From Lycium barbarum (taxonomy: Eukaryota > Streptophyta > Magnoliopsida > Solanales > Solanaceae), in the NCBI RefSeq assembly GCF_019175385.1, contig NC_083337.1, positions 168,901,713-168,965,712 of the forward strand: DNA of 64,000 nt, read 5' to 3'. The stretch's first letter is position 1. Every line of letters begins with the position of its first letter. The position numbers were made by a program, and so were the translations under genes. Of the stretch, positions 44,984 through 56,850 are shown one piece after another. The notes below the pieces were generated by a model. The model was not told where the DNA came from. It saw nothing but the letters and a program-made list of their open reading frames with translations, and did not search any database.

Positions 44984-45850
44984 GAGTCAAATCCACTTTA
45001 CCCCTTAACATCGAGGGGTTGGGAAACAATACCCCTCCACATGTTGAATGAGAATGATAATTCCCTCTATGCAATAATTTCCGGCGAGCTCTTTCTTTTT
45101 TTGAATTAAGATCTTATTTTTAGAATTAAAATACGAAAATATATACCTATTATTTATTAGATATAAGTTCATATATTTGCATAAGCATAAGCACTCAAAC
45201 TAAATGTATAGTTATTTCATGTAACCAAGCATTTTTTTCATAACTCTCAAAGAATTGCTTATATGAATATAATTAGAAAAACATTCCATATAGGATAAAA
45301 ATCGGACTGATTTTGTTTTTTTTTAAAAAATTGTCATCTGCTTGGCTCATCCGAGTGATTTTGAAAATAGTAAAAAAATGTACGTAAATAATCAATTTTA
45401 TTTAAAATGTATCTTAGAAGATGGATTACTACTACACAAACTATTAATTACTTTTTTATGTTCTTTTTATACTAACATTATTATGCCACAGTTATTAATG
45501 AACTTATCCTAAAAATATCTTTCTTGAACAGAACTCATGGTTCCACGTTAGAAATTCATAATCTGAAAATCATTTAGAAAGTATCCAGTTGAGAATTTGA
45601 GGATTATGGAAGAAATTATTGGTTATATGAAATCGATCGGCGTTTTATTTGAGTGCTTATGTTTATGCAAGTATATAAGCAGTTTATATATATAGATAAG
45701 AGAGATATTTTCGTATTTAGTTCGAGAAATTAAAAAGAGAAAAATTTCACCGAAAAATATTGCATAAAGGGGTTACCCTTCCCATTCAACATATGGAGGG
45801 GGTATTGTTCCTAACCCTTAAATGTTAATGGTGTAAAGTGGAATTGACTC
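44984..45850. mobile_element. Foldback element (GAGTCAAATCCACTTTAC ends)
   Basis: Left GAGTCAAATCCACTTTACC is mirrored by GTAAAGTGGAATTGACTC. The arms continue through GGGGTATTGTT-type and CATTCAACAT-type words, then GAGTGCTTATG versus CATAAGCACTC inside. I found no convincing TSD, so the limits are those of the inverted repeat. Confidence 0.65.
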
Positions 45851-45924
45851 CCAAAAATCCACATGCTTCTTTTTTTTGTTAACATCTCCAAGCTATCGGT
45901 AATGGCAGTAAATTGACTCGCAGA

Positions 45925-46645
45925 TAGGGGTGTTTATCGGTCAGTTCGGTTCGATTTTGTGTATTACCGATTTGGTTTATCAGTTTTGGGTTTGTAAATA
46001 TTCTAAACCAAAACCAAACTGATAAGATATTCGTTAACGGTTTTCGATTTATCGGTTTTTGATCTTTAACGGTTCGGTTTTTGGTTTAACAATAAAAAAT
46101 GCTCCGCTAGTTTTTTTTGTTTTTTTGTTTTTTTGCTTTCTCTTGTTTTCATATGTTCATATATACATTGCCTTAATTGATAAAGTCTACACAAATCACA
46201 AGACAAAAAACATAAAATGCACTGTAGCAATCTTTCAAAAACAAAACAAGGGCAATTCACATTTCATAAACAAGGCCAACCCCATTTGTTCATTTGAGAA
46301 GTGAGAAGAGGCAAAGACAAAAGCATCGCAAGCCCTAGTTTCGTATGAGAATTGAGACTTTGACGAATGAGCGTGCATGCGATAAGTGATTTAGAAATAG
46401 GTCCGTATTTAAAAATTAAAATTTAAAGCCACTATATATAATTAGGGATAAAAACGTAATTTTAATATAAGCTTATTGGCTTATCGGTTTAACCATTAAC
46501 TAAATCCTTAAAACCGAACCGATAACCCAATAAAAAAAATTACAAAACCGTTTATTAATCGTTAACCCAATAACCCGATATCGTTAAACCAATAACGTTT
46601 TTCTTCGTTCGATTTATCAGTTAAATCGATTTTTGCACACCCCTA
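45925..46645. mobile_element. hAT-like non-autonomous element, copy 3
   Basis: Starts TAGGGGTGTTTATCGG and ends TTTGCACACCCCTA, with 8-bp flanks CTCGCAGA (45917-45924) and CTCGCAAA (46646-46653). It has GGTTCGGTTTTTGG and AACCGATAACCC words, as in copies 1 and 2. No transposase. Confidence 0.8.
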
Positions 46646-46967
46646 CTCGCAAATGGGCAAAAACTGCAAGTGGGGCCCTATGTCATTACCTTGTTATCTC
46701 CATACTGTCTCGCCGAACTATTGATTATGATACCAGTTGTCAGGTCAAAATTAACCTAAAAATACTCTTTCATATTATGACATTGTCTGTTTTGGGACAA
46801 GTATGCACAGATTTCCATAAAGGATCTCACACCATTGAAGTATCACTTCCTATTATATGAAGCTTTGTCTTCTTATGAATTCAATGTGGACTTTATTTGT
46901 ACACCAATAAATATTTAACTGAGCACAAAATTTAAAATAGGAAGAGCAACAAAATTTGGAACTTATA

Positions 46968-47190
46968 ATATTCTCTCCTGTTCACTTTACTTGTCATCTT
47001 TATTAAAAAAAAAAAAATAGTCCAAAATAGTTATCATTTTAAAAATCAAGATATAACTACCTACTTCCTTCGTATCAAATTGAGATCAATGAATAAATAA
47101 GATTAATTTAGTCAAATTACTCTCGTAGTTAATGTTTTCTTAAGAAATATGCAAATCAAAACATGATAAGTAAAATGAACCGGAGCAAGC
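46968..47190. mobile_element. Decayed Stowaway-like MITE
   Basis: CTCTCCTGTTCACTTTACTTG on the left and AAGTAAAATGAACCGGAGC on the right are inverted. The outer bases are degraded, so the limits are approximate. Confidence 0.5.
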
Positions 47191-47367
47191 ATAAATAAAA
47201 TTATAAAATTTTTAAATTTGAATTTGAATTATATCTAAAATATATTTTTTTTAAAATAAGTTTTTATAGTTGAAGTTTCCGCATTAAACTTCTCCTTCCT
47301 ACACACTGCCGGTTGAATTCTTCTGAACTAAATAAATACTGTAGTTCTACTCCAATAAACAAAAATG

Positions 47368-47503
47368 GACAAGTGAGGGATGGCTAAGTGGTTAAGCACC
47401 TCCACCCACGACCGGTAGGTCCTGGGTTCGAGTCACACTGGAGGGGAAGTGTGGAAACACTATAAATCCTCCTAAAATGGGAGGGGAAAAAAAAAAAAAA
47501 AAA
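47368..47503 (+). mobile_element. Full-length tRNA-derived SINE upstream of the bHLH gene
   Basis: An 11-bp TSD AAACAAAAATG lies at 47357-47367 and 47504-47514. It starts GACAAGTGAGGGATGGCTAA, with an A box TGGCTAAGTGGTTAAG and a B box GGGTTCGAGTCAC, and ends GGGAGGGG plus an A tail. It is the same family as the copy at 40241-40384, in the opposite orientation. It stops about 35 bases before the TATA-like box of the bHLH gene. Confidence 0.88.
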
Positions 47504-47540
47504 AAACAAAAATGTCAGACAAAAACTTTTCCTTTTCGCC

Positions 47541-47549
47541 TATTTAATA
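47541..47549 (+). promoter_or_regulatory. TATA-like box of the bHLH gene
   Basis: TATTTAATA about 155 bases before the ATG at 47697, followed by a CT-rich stretch (TTTCTCTTTCTCCC) suitable for a plant 5' leader. Confidence 0.45.
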
Positions 47550-47696
47550 CAGTTTCTCCCATACCACCAACAATAATACCAAACACCTTCAATTTCTCTT
47601 TCTCCCACTATAACTACACGTTTATAAAATCACAAGGCAAAAATTAGCCTTAACTGAAGCTCATTCTTGTGAAAATTCATCTTAATTTCTACTTTC

Positions 47697-50398
47697 ATGG
47701 ATAAAGACTACTTCTCTAATGGTGGAATTCAACCACCCTTACATTTTGAACCCAAAATTCCATTAAACTCCTTACATTCACCTCAGGAACTAAATTCAGA
47801 TTACATTGTGGATACCCATTGGGACAATAATTCTACAGATCAATACACCCATTTTGATTCAGCTTTGAGTTCTATGTTCTCATCTCCAGTACCCACCAAT
47901 TCTTTAAATTCCAACGATAGCCATAGTTCATCACTACGTGAATTGATTGGGAAATTGGGCTCAATTTGTAATTCTCCTTCACCCCAATTCACTTATGATA
48001 ATAGTAGTATTAATAACTGTGATTCTACTAGAACTTCATGTTATACTACACCCTTAAACTCTCCTCCAAAATTACACATAAAAGATAAATTACCCAATTC
48101 AGGGAATTCAGTTCTTATGAATGCTCCCCCATTTTCTTGTTTTCATACCCTTAGTTTCAATGGCAGGAGTCAAGTTGGGCTAAACAATGAAGAATCGTGT
48201 TATGGATCTGTTACTGGGCTTAATGGGAGAGGAAATTTGCATAGAAAATTGAGTAGCCCTTCTCTTATACAAAACAAAAATGCAGGCAAAACCCACGTGG
48301 AAATTTTGAAGTTGGGCAAAATTTCAGGTCCTAATGCCAATTCTAATGAAGAATGCTCTGTTTCTAAGCAAGTAAAAAATGTGTTGAATTCTAGGAAAAG
48401 AAAAGCAGTTTCAAAAGGGGAAGGAAAAAATTATGAAACTGAGGATGGTAAAAGGGATAAGAGATCAAATTCAACAGAAGGTAATGGGCGCAAAAATGCA
48501 AGTGTCAAAATGGAGGAACAAAAGGATAGTGAAAGTGATGAAGCTGAGAAAGGAGCAAAAGAAAATCAAAAGATTTCTGAGCCACAAAAGGATTATATTC
48601 ATGTTAGAGCAAGAAGGGGTCAAGCTACTGATAGCCATAGTTTAGCTGAAAGAGTAAGCCTCTAAACTTCTTGATAATATTTCTGGTTTGTGTTAAGAGT
48701 TATGTGATCACTTTTATTTTACTTAATTATATTTTTAACACGTTTTTAGGGGCAAGTTTGATTCGTTTTCATGGGCCAAGTAGTCCACTCTGATATCATG
48801 TTGAATTATGTGACTATCTCACTTTTTTATAACAGTAGTTTAGGGGCCAGCTAGCACGTATCTCGACTAATTTCACGAGATACTTGCAACCTCTCACCAG
48901 CATAGGTACAAAATTACTTTATCCACCAACATTTGGACAGATAAAAAGAAATCACCATAATTTAAACCTGAAATCTCACACAAGTGATCACCTCATCTAA
49001 AAATTCAAAGTTAGAGAGAGCACGCTTTTATTAACTTGATTATACGTATAACAACGGTTTGAAGGCCAAATTTTCATCTGTAACAGTGTTTAACTATCGC
49101 CTTGTTTGCCACTTGATTAGGTTCGTCGAGAGAAAATCAGTCAAAGAATGCAGTTTCTGCAAGATCTTGTACCAGGCTGTAATAAGGTTTGTCCAGTTGC
49201 TACATTAGTTTCTTCAATTTTTTCTTTTAGTTTTCTCTTTGGCCACATGCAAGATTAAGTTTTTAGCTGCCATCTCAAGTCCAATTCTAACCTAGATGAA
49301 CAATTTTTACTAGGTGACTGGAAAAGCACTGATGCTCGATGAAATTATAAACTATGTCCAGTCGCTCCAACGCCAAGTTGAGGTAATTCAAGATTTTGAT
49401 GAAGCACACTGTGAAAATAGCCCATGACATGTCTCTTGGTTCTTCTTCTAATTGATCTATATTGCAACATTTTGTAGTTCTTGTCCATGAAGTTGGCTTC
49501 AGTTAACCCAAGAATGAATTTTCAGATAGATAATCTCCTTCCCAAGAATGTGAGTGATTTGATAATATATCAGTGAATGGCTTCACTGTAACATTTATTG
49601 TACATTCTAATGGAATTTCTTGGGGTTATTTTTCTTTCTTCCAGATATGTCAACCAAATGGCTCTTTGCACCAACATGTGTTCCCATTAGATGGATTTGG
49701 TGAAAATCTTACTCAGGTAAATAAACCCGTTTACCCACTCGTCAGTTCTATGAATCCTTACTGACAATGTCGCTCTATTTCAGCTCATTTCATTCAATGG
49801 CATATAAAAATAAAAAGTACTAGAAGTTCAATATTTTCTACTGGCATTTTCTGATTGAGTTCATTTTTCCAGCTTCCTACAATATGTGAGGAAGACCTCC
49901 AAAGCATTGTCCAGATGGGATTTAACCAGAACTCTAACCAGGATCTGATATTGCAGTCACAAACATTCCCTGGTAAGAAAAGGGGAAGCTATTAGTAGTA
50001 TTTTTTTTCTTGGGGGAGTGGGTGTGGGGGGGTATGATTTGACTTGACACAACTATTAAGGAACCAAAAATAGAATGACAGTTTTACTATATCACTCATT
50101 GAATATAATGAAGGCAATGTTTTAGAAAATGCATTGATAAATGGATATAGCAAATAATAAGAGTAAATTAGGAACTAAGTATTAAATTCTGTCTTGCTTT
50201 TCTAAATTTGATAGGTAAAAGTGGTCATCTATTTTTAGTACAGAGGGCAAGTAAAAATGGACGGAGGGAGTATTATGTGTGCTAAAAACAAGTATAGATA
50301 GCGGCCACTTATACTATGAATTTCAACTTGTGATTAATATATTTGTTTCTTCTTATGCAGTGCCTAATTCTGAGTCTCACATGAAAATTGATATGTAA
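47697..50398 (+). CDS. bHLH transcription factor, bHLH49/62/78 type
   Basis: Seven exons: 47697-48653, 49121-49186, 49314-49382, 49478-49549, 49645-49716, 49873-49972, 50361-50398. They give 457 aa with all borders GT/AG. Exon 1 encodes a long Ser/Asn-rich, low-complexity N-terminus and a Lys-rich acidic stretch (about 225-300). The bHLH domain spans about residues 304-365: basic region [20 protein letters not shown] with His314, Glu318 and Arg322, the H-E-R triad of E-box/G-box binders; helix 1, loop PGCNK, helix 2 with ALMLDEIINYVQSLQRQVEF. The split after LAER, then VRREK, is the conserved intron position of this group. Relatives in Arabidopsis (bHLH49/62/74/77/78, near the CIB factors) promote cell elongation or flowering. 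The exact orthologue was not determined. Intron 1 has a SINE fragment, the last intron a Stowaway fragment. Confidence 0.9.
48843..48995 (-). mobile_element. SINE fragment in bHLH intron 1
   Basis: Reverse-oriented match to the family at 26985-27196: ACGAGATACTTGCAACCTC, ACCAGCATAGGTAC, AAGAAATCACC, then the decayed head. It lies between exons 1 and 2. Confidence 0.5.
50185..50272. mobile_element. Truncated Stowaway MITE in the last bHLH intron
   Basis: The right end AATGGACGGAGGGAG plus TA and the inner CATCTATTTTTAGTACAG match the Stowaway copy at 37042-37288. The left end is lost or unrecognisable. Confidence 0.5.
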
Positions 50399-50952
50399 TG
50401 ACCATCCATTTATCCACGGGACCACAATTTAAGGCCCCACAGGAGAAAGAGCCTGCTGTATATAAGCATAGATATTTAGTTTAATCTGATTCAGAAATTG
50501 CTAATTAACAAGATTAGGAGGAGGATTAAGGGGTTTATTTCACACTTATTGTAATCTACAATTTGTTTGAACATTCTAATTTTTGCTTTTGTTTCGATAT
50601 AGTCTTTGCTGTATAATTTAGGAACTAAGTCATCTTGGGTGCATGATGTTATAGCACCTCATGTAAGATATATTTCTCTGTAAAGCAATGAAAGATGGAG
50701 ATCCTATTACAAGCTTTAATTATTCAAATAATTTGCCCATTAGTGTTCTTTTGGGTAAATCAAATCAATTGACAAGATATATCCCAAATCTTCCAAAAGA
50801 TTTTGCTTATGGTTGGCGTCAAATTAAACAGGATTAAATCAGAAATTTTCCAACCATTTATGATTATTTAGTTATGTTGTAACCAGCTGTATGAGTGGCC
50901 TTCTTAGCTCAAAAGTTTCATAATGAATCATCTAGTTAGTTACTAACTCTAA
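50399..50952. other. bHLH 3' region and intergenic DNA
   Basis: The bases after the stop are the likely 3' UTR; its end is not determined. No further gene. Confidence 0.4.
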
Positions 50953-51586
50953 GGGTCGTTTGGTAGCTTATTAGGATTATTCAGGTATTAGTAATGCATG
51001 TATTAGTGATGCAGCTATTAGTAATGTAGGTATTAGTTATGCAGGTATTAATAATACAAGTATTAGTTATGCATAAATTATTTCTTTGGATGTTGGTTTG
51101 TTATATTAAAAGTTAATAAATATTGTATACTTCTTAAAATTAATTTGTTTACAATTAAATTAAGATGTTATTTATTTGAAAAATATTAAAATATTATATT
51201 AAGAAAATGTATAAAAATATGGTTTAGAAAAGGAAAGTATTTAAGTGGGGAATGATAAGAGTAATATTGTCATTTCAACTTTTTATTCATGTATTAGTTA
51301 TTCCGTCTTCTATCCCGCATAAAATAATACATAGATTCCTTCATAATTTATACATGTATTTATACATGTATTAGTTATGCGAGTTTCTAAATTGCAAACC
51401 AAACGTCGTATTAATTTTATACATGAATAACCTATTCCTAACTAGCTTCCAAACGCGGTATAATGATGCATAAATTAATACATGAATAAGATGTCTCTTT
51501 AATTACTAGCTAACAAACATGGTATAAGTTGATGCAAAAATTAATACATGAATAACTTGTCTCTTATCCAGCTACCAAACGACCCC
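50953..51586. mobile_element. Tourist-like MITE with tandemly repeated right end
   Basis: Left GGGTCGTTTGGTAGCTTATT and right CAGCTACCAAACGACCCC are inverted, flanked by TAA (50950-50952, 51587-51589). The right third repeats the block AAATTAATACATGAATAA three times, each followed by a CCAAAC/AACAAAC-like end. The left part repeats ATTAGTAATGCA/ATTAGTTATGCA five times. Confidence 0.7.
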
Positions 51587-51589
51587 TAA

Positions 51590-54500
51590 GTAATTAGTTT
51601 GAGATGGGAGTCAACCATGTTGACACATCTGTTTTTAATAATGGTGGCACTCGAGTCAGTAGCGGAGTCAAAATTTTCACATTAAAATATAAAGAAGTAA
51701 ACGCATGAAAGACGTTGAGGAGATTCTTACATAGGACATATACCTAAAAATCTGTTCACCTATTTACAAGGTAATTTTCCAGCGAAAAAATGTTAATTGA
51801 TACCGTTTAAACAAGGGTGGGTTTGTCACTTGTCTGAGTCATCTTGAGTGCACTTCAATTATTTCACAGGATATCTGTTGTCTTTCACCGTCATAAATAT
51901 AAGATAGCTTCACTCCACTGATACTTAAATAAGAGAAGAAATCACCTTAGCTTTTGTTTAATTTTTTTTTTTTTTTTGCTGAAATTTGTACTCTGAAGCG
52001 ATCGTTCACAATTTTCATTCATTTTATTGACTGGCCCACACCCTTGGGAGCCGTTATAACACATTTTCTTAGGGGATAATTCTCAATAGATTAACCAGAA
52101 AGAGAAGCGTCTGTTATTCTGTTTTACAGTGATAAAAAGTCCAATTAAACAAAAGAAGCCGTAAACTCCCTTACAAACTTTCTTAATAAAAATATAATTA
52201 TAGTGTGAGGGACATAAAAAAAACAGGTTGGCAATTGGCCAGATTCTGACCAGACCCAATGAATCAGAGGACTTTAATTTTCCAACTAATTCAAAATAGT
52301 TAAATGAACAAGAGAAGGGTTAACTGGAGTAGTGGAATTCAGGTATGGAAAGATACCATAGGAAAAGATAGATTAAAGATTAATCATTTGATGGAAGAAG
52401 GTTAGTGAAAATATTTCTGCTTTGCAGCCTTATCTTATTTTAATAAAAAAGATTCTTTCATAATGATCTTCTTTCTCTTATTCCTCTTTTGTTTTCTATT
52501 GTTAAAATAAGTTATAAAATCACACAATATTTTGCTAATTATATATCTTCAAGATATTAAGGCCGACAAACTTGTCCCCAGCCACAAAAAAATGGATTTT
52601 CTTCAAGTAAAATTGTCAATCTAATGCTCTATTATTAGGGTTATTTGGATCTGTGTTCACACTCTTAACTTTATCAAGCTTAGATTACTGTATTAAGGTA
52701 ATATTCATGAATATTTTCCAGGCAGGACTTGGATGTCTTGTTCTTAGTCTAACGTAATTTTCCTCAGCTGAATATAAGACAAATGATAACATGTGTGCTT
52801 TCTTATTTTCCATTTTTTTTAAAATCTAAAATTCAGATGATTTCATATTCTAGCAGTAAGAACAAATCAGGAATGAATTGAATTGGCCAGTAAAACACAT
52901 TTGAGGCAGAATTATTGAAGTCATATGTCAAAAAGATTAGTAATGAGTGTGTTAGTATTTCGTGCCAACTAATTCAAAATCTGAATCCATCTTTGTCAAA
53001 ATATTTTTCACACATATTATGGAGTGTTCACATCTCGGTAAATTTTTTGAATTTACGAAAAAATGAGTGAAATTTGTTGACGAGAAGAAAGAGCTAGCTT
53101 GAAGCCTAATGTCTCCTCCTGTAACACTCCTTGGTAAATATATATATATATATAGATTTGAGCAAAAGCGATTAAGTTTCTGTAAATTCGCAGACAACAC
53201 TCAGGAATTTGAATTAGCCACTGCTAGCTAAACATACCAAAAGGTTATTACAATTAGAGTCTAGCATTAATTACCGGTTAGACGGTGTTCGAAAAAGAGA
53301 TAAAAAGCAAACTCTCATAAGTTTTTTCACGAAGATCAGAAAGCAAAAAGAACAAAGTTACTGGTTATTGCCTCAGTGGTGTTTTGCTTCGAACCAAATC
53401 CTTCAGCTTATATAAAGAAGATCTTTAGTCAATTTGAGGCAGATTTCTCCGCGAGGACTTTTTTTGTTCATGCGACTCAGAGGTGGATCTAAGATTTCAA
53501 GTTACTATGTTCTGAATTATAATATTTGTATTTAACGGGTATTGAATAGATTTTTTTATGCAGAGTCTGGTCAAACTAGAGTTTAGTCAAAACCGTAAAT
53601 TTAACTGCAAATCCGCTCCTAGGTGTGTCGGTGCCCATTGACAAGGTATACCATTACTTACTAAAAGATACTTAATTGGCTACCTTACAATGTATACATA
53701 GAGTGATAGAGATAAGTGTGTGCTTTGTATGCAGATGAGTTAGATAAGTGAAAATGGAAAGAACTGTGACTAAGATAAAAAAGTATGTTTAGAGGAGAAA
53801 TTCTTTGCTGCACGTTTCTAACTCTAAACTAATTTGGCAATTGACTTGTTGGTAACTGAAAATTGGTACAGCTATTCTTGAACAAATGTCCAAGCAAATT
53901 GCAATATGAACCGAGTCAATAGATTTCAACATGTTGCCTACAAATATGGATTTAAAAAGATTTTTAAGTTAAAAGGTTAGGAGTATCACGCATCAACTGT
54001 TTTTTCTGTGACAACAGGTGCGACTTTGTATAAATATATATTTCAGAAAAAGTTACAGTTATGCGGCATATTGTTGGTATGTAAATAAAGTCTTGACATT
54101 TGTAGCGTAAAAAAAATAAAAACCTACTAATATAAGGTGAAGTGATCCTAAATAGTGTGAGAATTTTTAGAAAAAACGTGTAGGCCTAACATAAAGTGTA
54201 CAATATCACATTATGTTAAGAGTAACTTTGAATCATTTAACCCAACAATTCTGGTTTTGCAACATACAAAAGCTTCTAAAAGATAAATGAACACATAAAA
54301 AAACTATTCAATATATGTGTCTAAGGCGATTAAAACAAGAGCGTCCCTTTTGCCAGTACACACAATCCACTTTTGATGGGATGATGTGAAGTTTCAAAAC
54401 AACAATTGAAATAGATAGTCCCTGTTGATACCAGATCTATTTTTATCTCCCGATTTTTAATTTATTGACCCATTTCTTGGATTAAAGTCTTGCAATTATA

Positions 54501-56187
54501 TTTGAAAATGAACTAGTTATATAAAGTCAACATAAAAATCAGTGGTTGCCTACCATTGTTTTTGTAAAGTGCTAGTAAAGTCCCAAATGATGCATCGGAC
54601 ATACATGTGAATAACCTTGTTATTTATCAGTCCTTCAAAGTGCTTTTTATTTCATTGTCACAATCATATGCCAAACTCTGATAATGGTTTTCATACAAAG
54701 CGGAAAGCTTAGAGCCTCAGCCAAAGATTAAAGTGAAATATGACAAGCAAAAAAGAAGTGAAGTCTTTATCAAGAAAAGAATGTCTAGACAGATTGAGGT
54801 GAATAGACACTGACGCAAATTTAATGGCTTTTTGTAGGACATACTTAGGTTAGGATTCAAAACTACAAACTGAATCACCAAATAGTTGGTCTCCCCAATC
54901 GCCATTTTGCATCCTATGATATGAAATTCACTTTAAGTTTATGGTCACCTGATCCTTCATACACTTAGTAAAGATTCAACAAATCTTGAAAGTAGAGAGG
55001 GCAACTAAACTCAGTTTTCGAGGATCCAATAACATAGAAGTTATGGAGTGCATAAGCCCTTTAGAGATAGGGGCGACTTTCTTATTATAGAAATTGTGAA
55101 TGATCAAGTAAGGGTCAACAACCTGCTTGTTATTGATATTGATCTAGAATGCAAATTATATATGAGAAAACATACTTGAACTTCAAAATCATAGTGTATA
55201 AGAAGCTTGAACTTCAAAATCATAGTGTATAAGAAGAAAAGAATTTCCGCATTTTTAGTCACTTTTCAACAATTTTCTGTCTAAATTGTTGACCACCACT
55301 TTCAGTGGTGATAGCAACAAGTACGGTCAAATTGACCGCACTTGATATACATGCATATGTATATACATAAATGTTTACGAGTATAGCCGCACTCATTGAT
55401 TTTAAATCTTGATCCTGTTGTTGCTTGTTAGTACAAGTTGATACGTGATATTGCCAACTACACATGTAAAAATACATTCTCTAATTTAAGAGTGTGGCGA
55501 GCCTTCGGTGAAAAGGAGGGGGGTGGATGGATGATCAAAATTCAAAACTTAGGATCTATTGATTTACCAACCAGTAGCAAAGAGCAATTATAGTGCGCAG
55601 CTAATAAGATAGCGTAGTTGGAAGTGCATTTGGGTGGAATATTCTTTATATTTGATTGATCTTTAGTTAGGATGCCCTTGTCTCAGTCAACATCTATTCT
55701 CTCTTTTTCACAGAAAAAGTTGTTAGCATTCGATCATGGTCATGTTTCCTCACTTGATATAGGACAAGTTATACATTACTTACAAGTTTGGCAAAGAGGA
55801 GCTTGTACCAAAGCTGGGGATTTTGGGCATCTTTAACTCCACTAATTTATAGTGACAAAAGAATGATACTCATCCAATGCCAAGGGCCACACTAAGTTCT
55901 AGCTCTAGTTTGATAAACCAAGTTAGAATATTCTCTTCACAGCCCTTGGAATTGCTTGAAACTGGCACAAAAAACCTATGAAGATAATATCAGTTTTAAT
56001 CGCAGTTAAGTAGTGTGAACCTTACCCTTTCTTAAAAGGTAAGTAGAACAAAATTTGCAACACATGGAAGTTCACAACAAAAAAATTGAGAAAGTCAAAG
56101 ATTTGTGAATAAAAATCAACATATGCTGCTCGGACTAACATTCCACTATATAAAAGGAAATCAAATATTTGCAAAAACCAACGACCA
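51590..56187. other. Intergenic, no gene recognised
   Basis: About 4.6 kb of AT-rich DNA. A faint SINE relic (AAGAAATCACC type) lies at about 51830-51955, a TA run at about 53138-53154 and a 31-bp direct duplication around GAACTTCAAAATCATAGTG (55178-55236). I found no protein gene, tRNA or complete transposon. Confidence 0.45.
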
Positions 56188-56196
56188 AATAACTAA

Positions 56197-56495
56197 GGCA
56201 GAATACATAAATAGGCCCTCAAACTTGGCCTCAGCCGACAAGTATGCCCTCCAACTTTTAAGTGTGCACAAGTAGGCACCTCAACATGTATAAAATTGAA
56301 CAAGTAAAACACGAATGCTCATGTAGCACGGATGTGGCACCTCCAAAATTTATATGTCACGTCAGTTCCACGTCAACATTTGTGTTTACTTGTTCAACTT
56401 TATACAAGTTGAGATGCATACTTGTGCACGCCCAAATTTGGAGGGCATACTTGCCAAATGAGGCCAAGTTTGAGGACTTATTTATGTATTATGCC
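56197..56495. mobile_element. Mutator-like foldback MITE, 299 bp
   Basis: The perfect 9-bp TSD AATAACTAA lies at 56188-56196 and 56496-56504. The arms GGCAGAATACATAAATAGG and CTTATTTATGTATTATGCC are inverted and pairing continues through CTCAAACTTGGCCTCA versus TGAGGCCAAGTTTGAG. It lies about 350 bases beyond the RPS8 stop codon. Confidence 0.8.
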
Positions 56496-56850
56496 AATAA
56501 CTAATCTCCAGATATCGGAATAATACTTGTGATGTCCAAACAGGCTACATAAACGATGCTGGAAAATACAAATCTTTATAGTTGAAAAAATATTCCAAAA
56601 TTTCTTGTGGGTCATTGAAATAAACGCAGCACCAATTCAGCCAGCATATCATGTTGACTTGGTGTATTTGGCCAAAAAGAATAAGAATAAACTGCAAGTA
56701 ATGAAGGCCCAAAACAAAATCCAGACATTAATGTCAACTCATGGCAAGATTAAAGAATACTGCATATAGAAAAATATCCTCACAAACCAAGTTGATTAAC
56801 AGGTAGAAAGAAAACACATAAATTAGTCTCAAAAATTGAAGAGGTACAAA

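Noticed and set aside
47368..47440. Functional tRNA gene
   Set aside because: A and B boxes are present, but the sequence continues into a SINE body with an A tail and TSD, and the acceptor stem does not pair.
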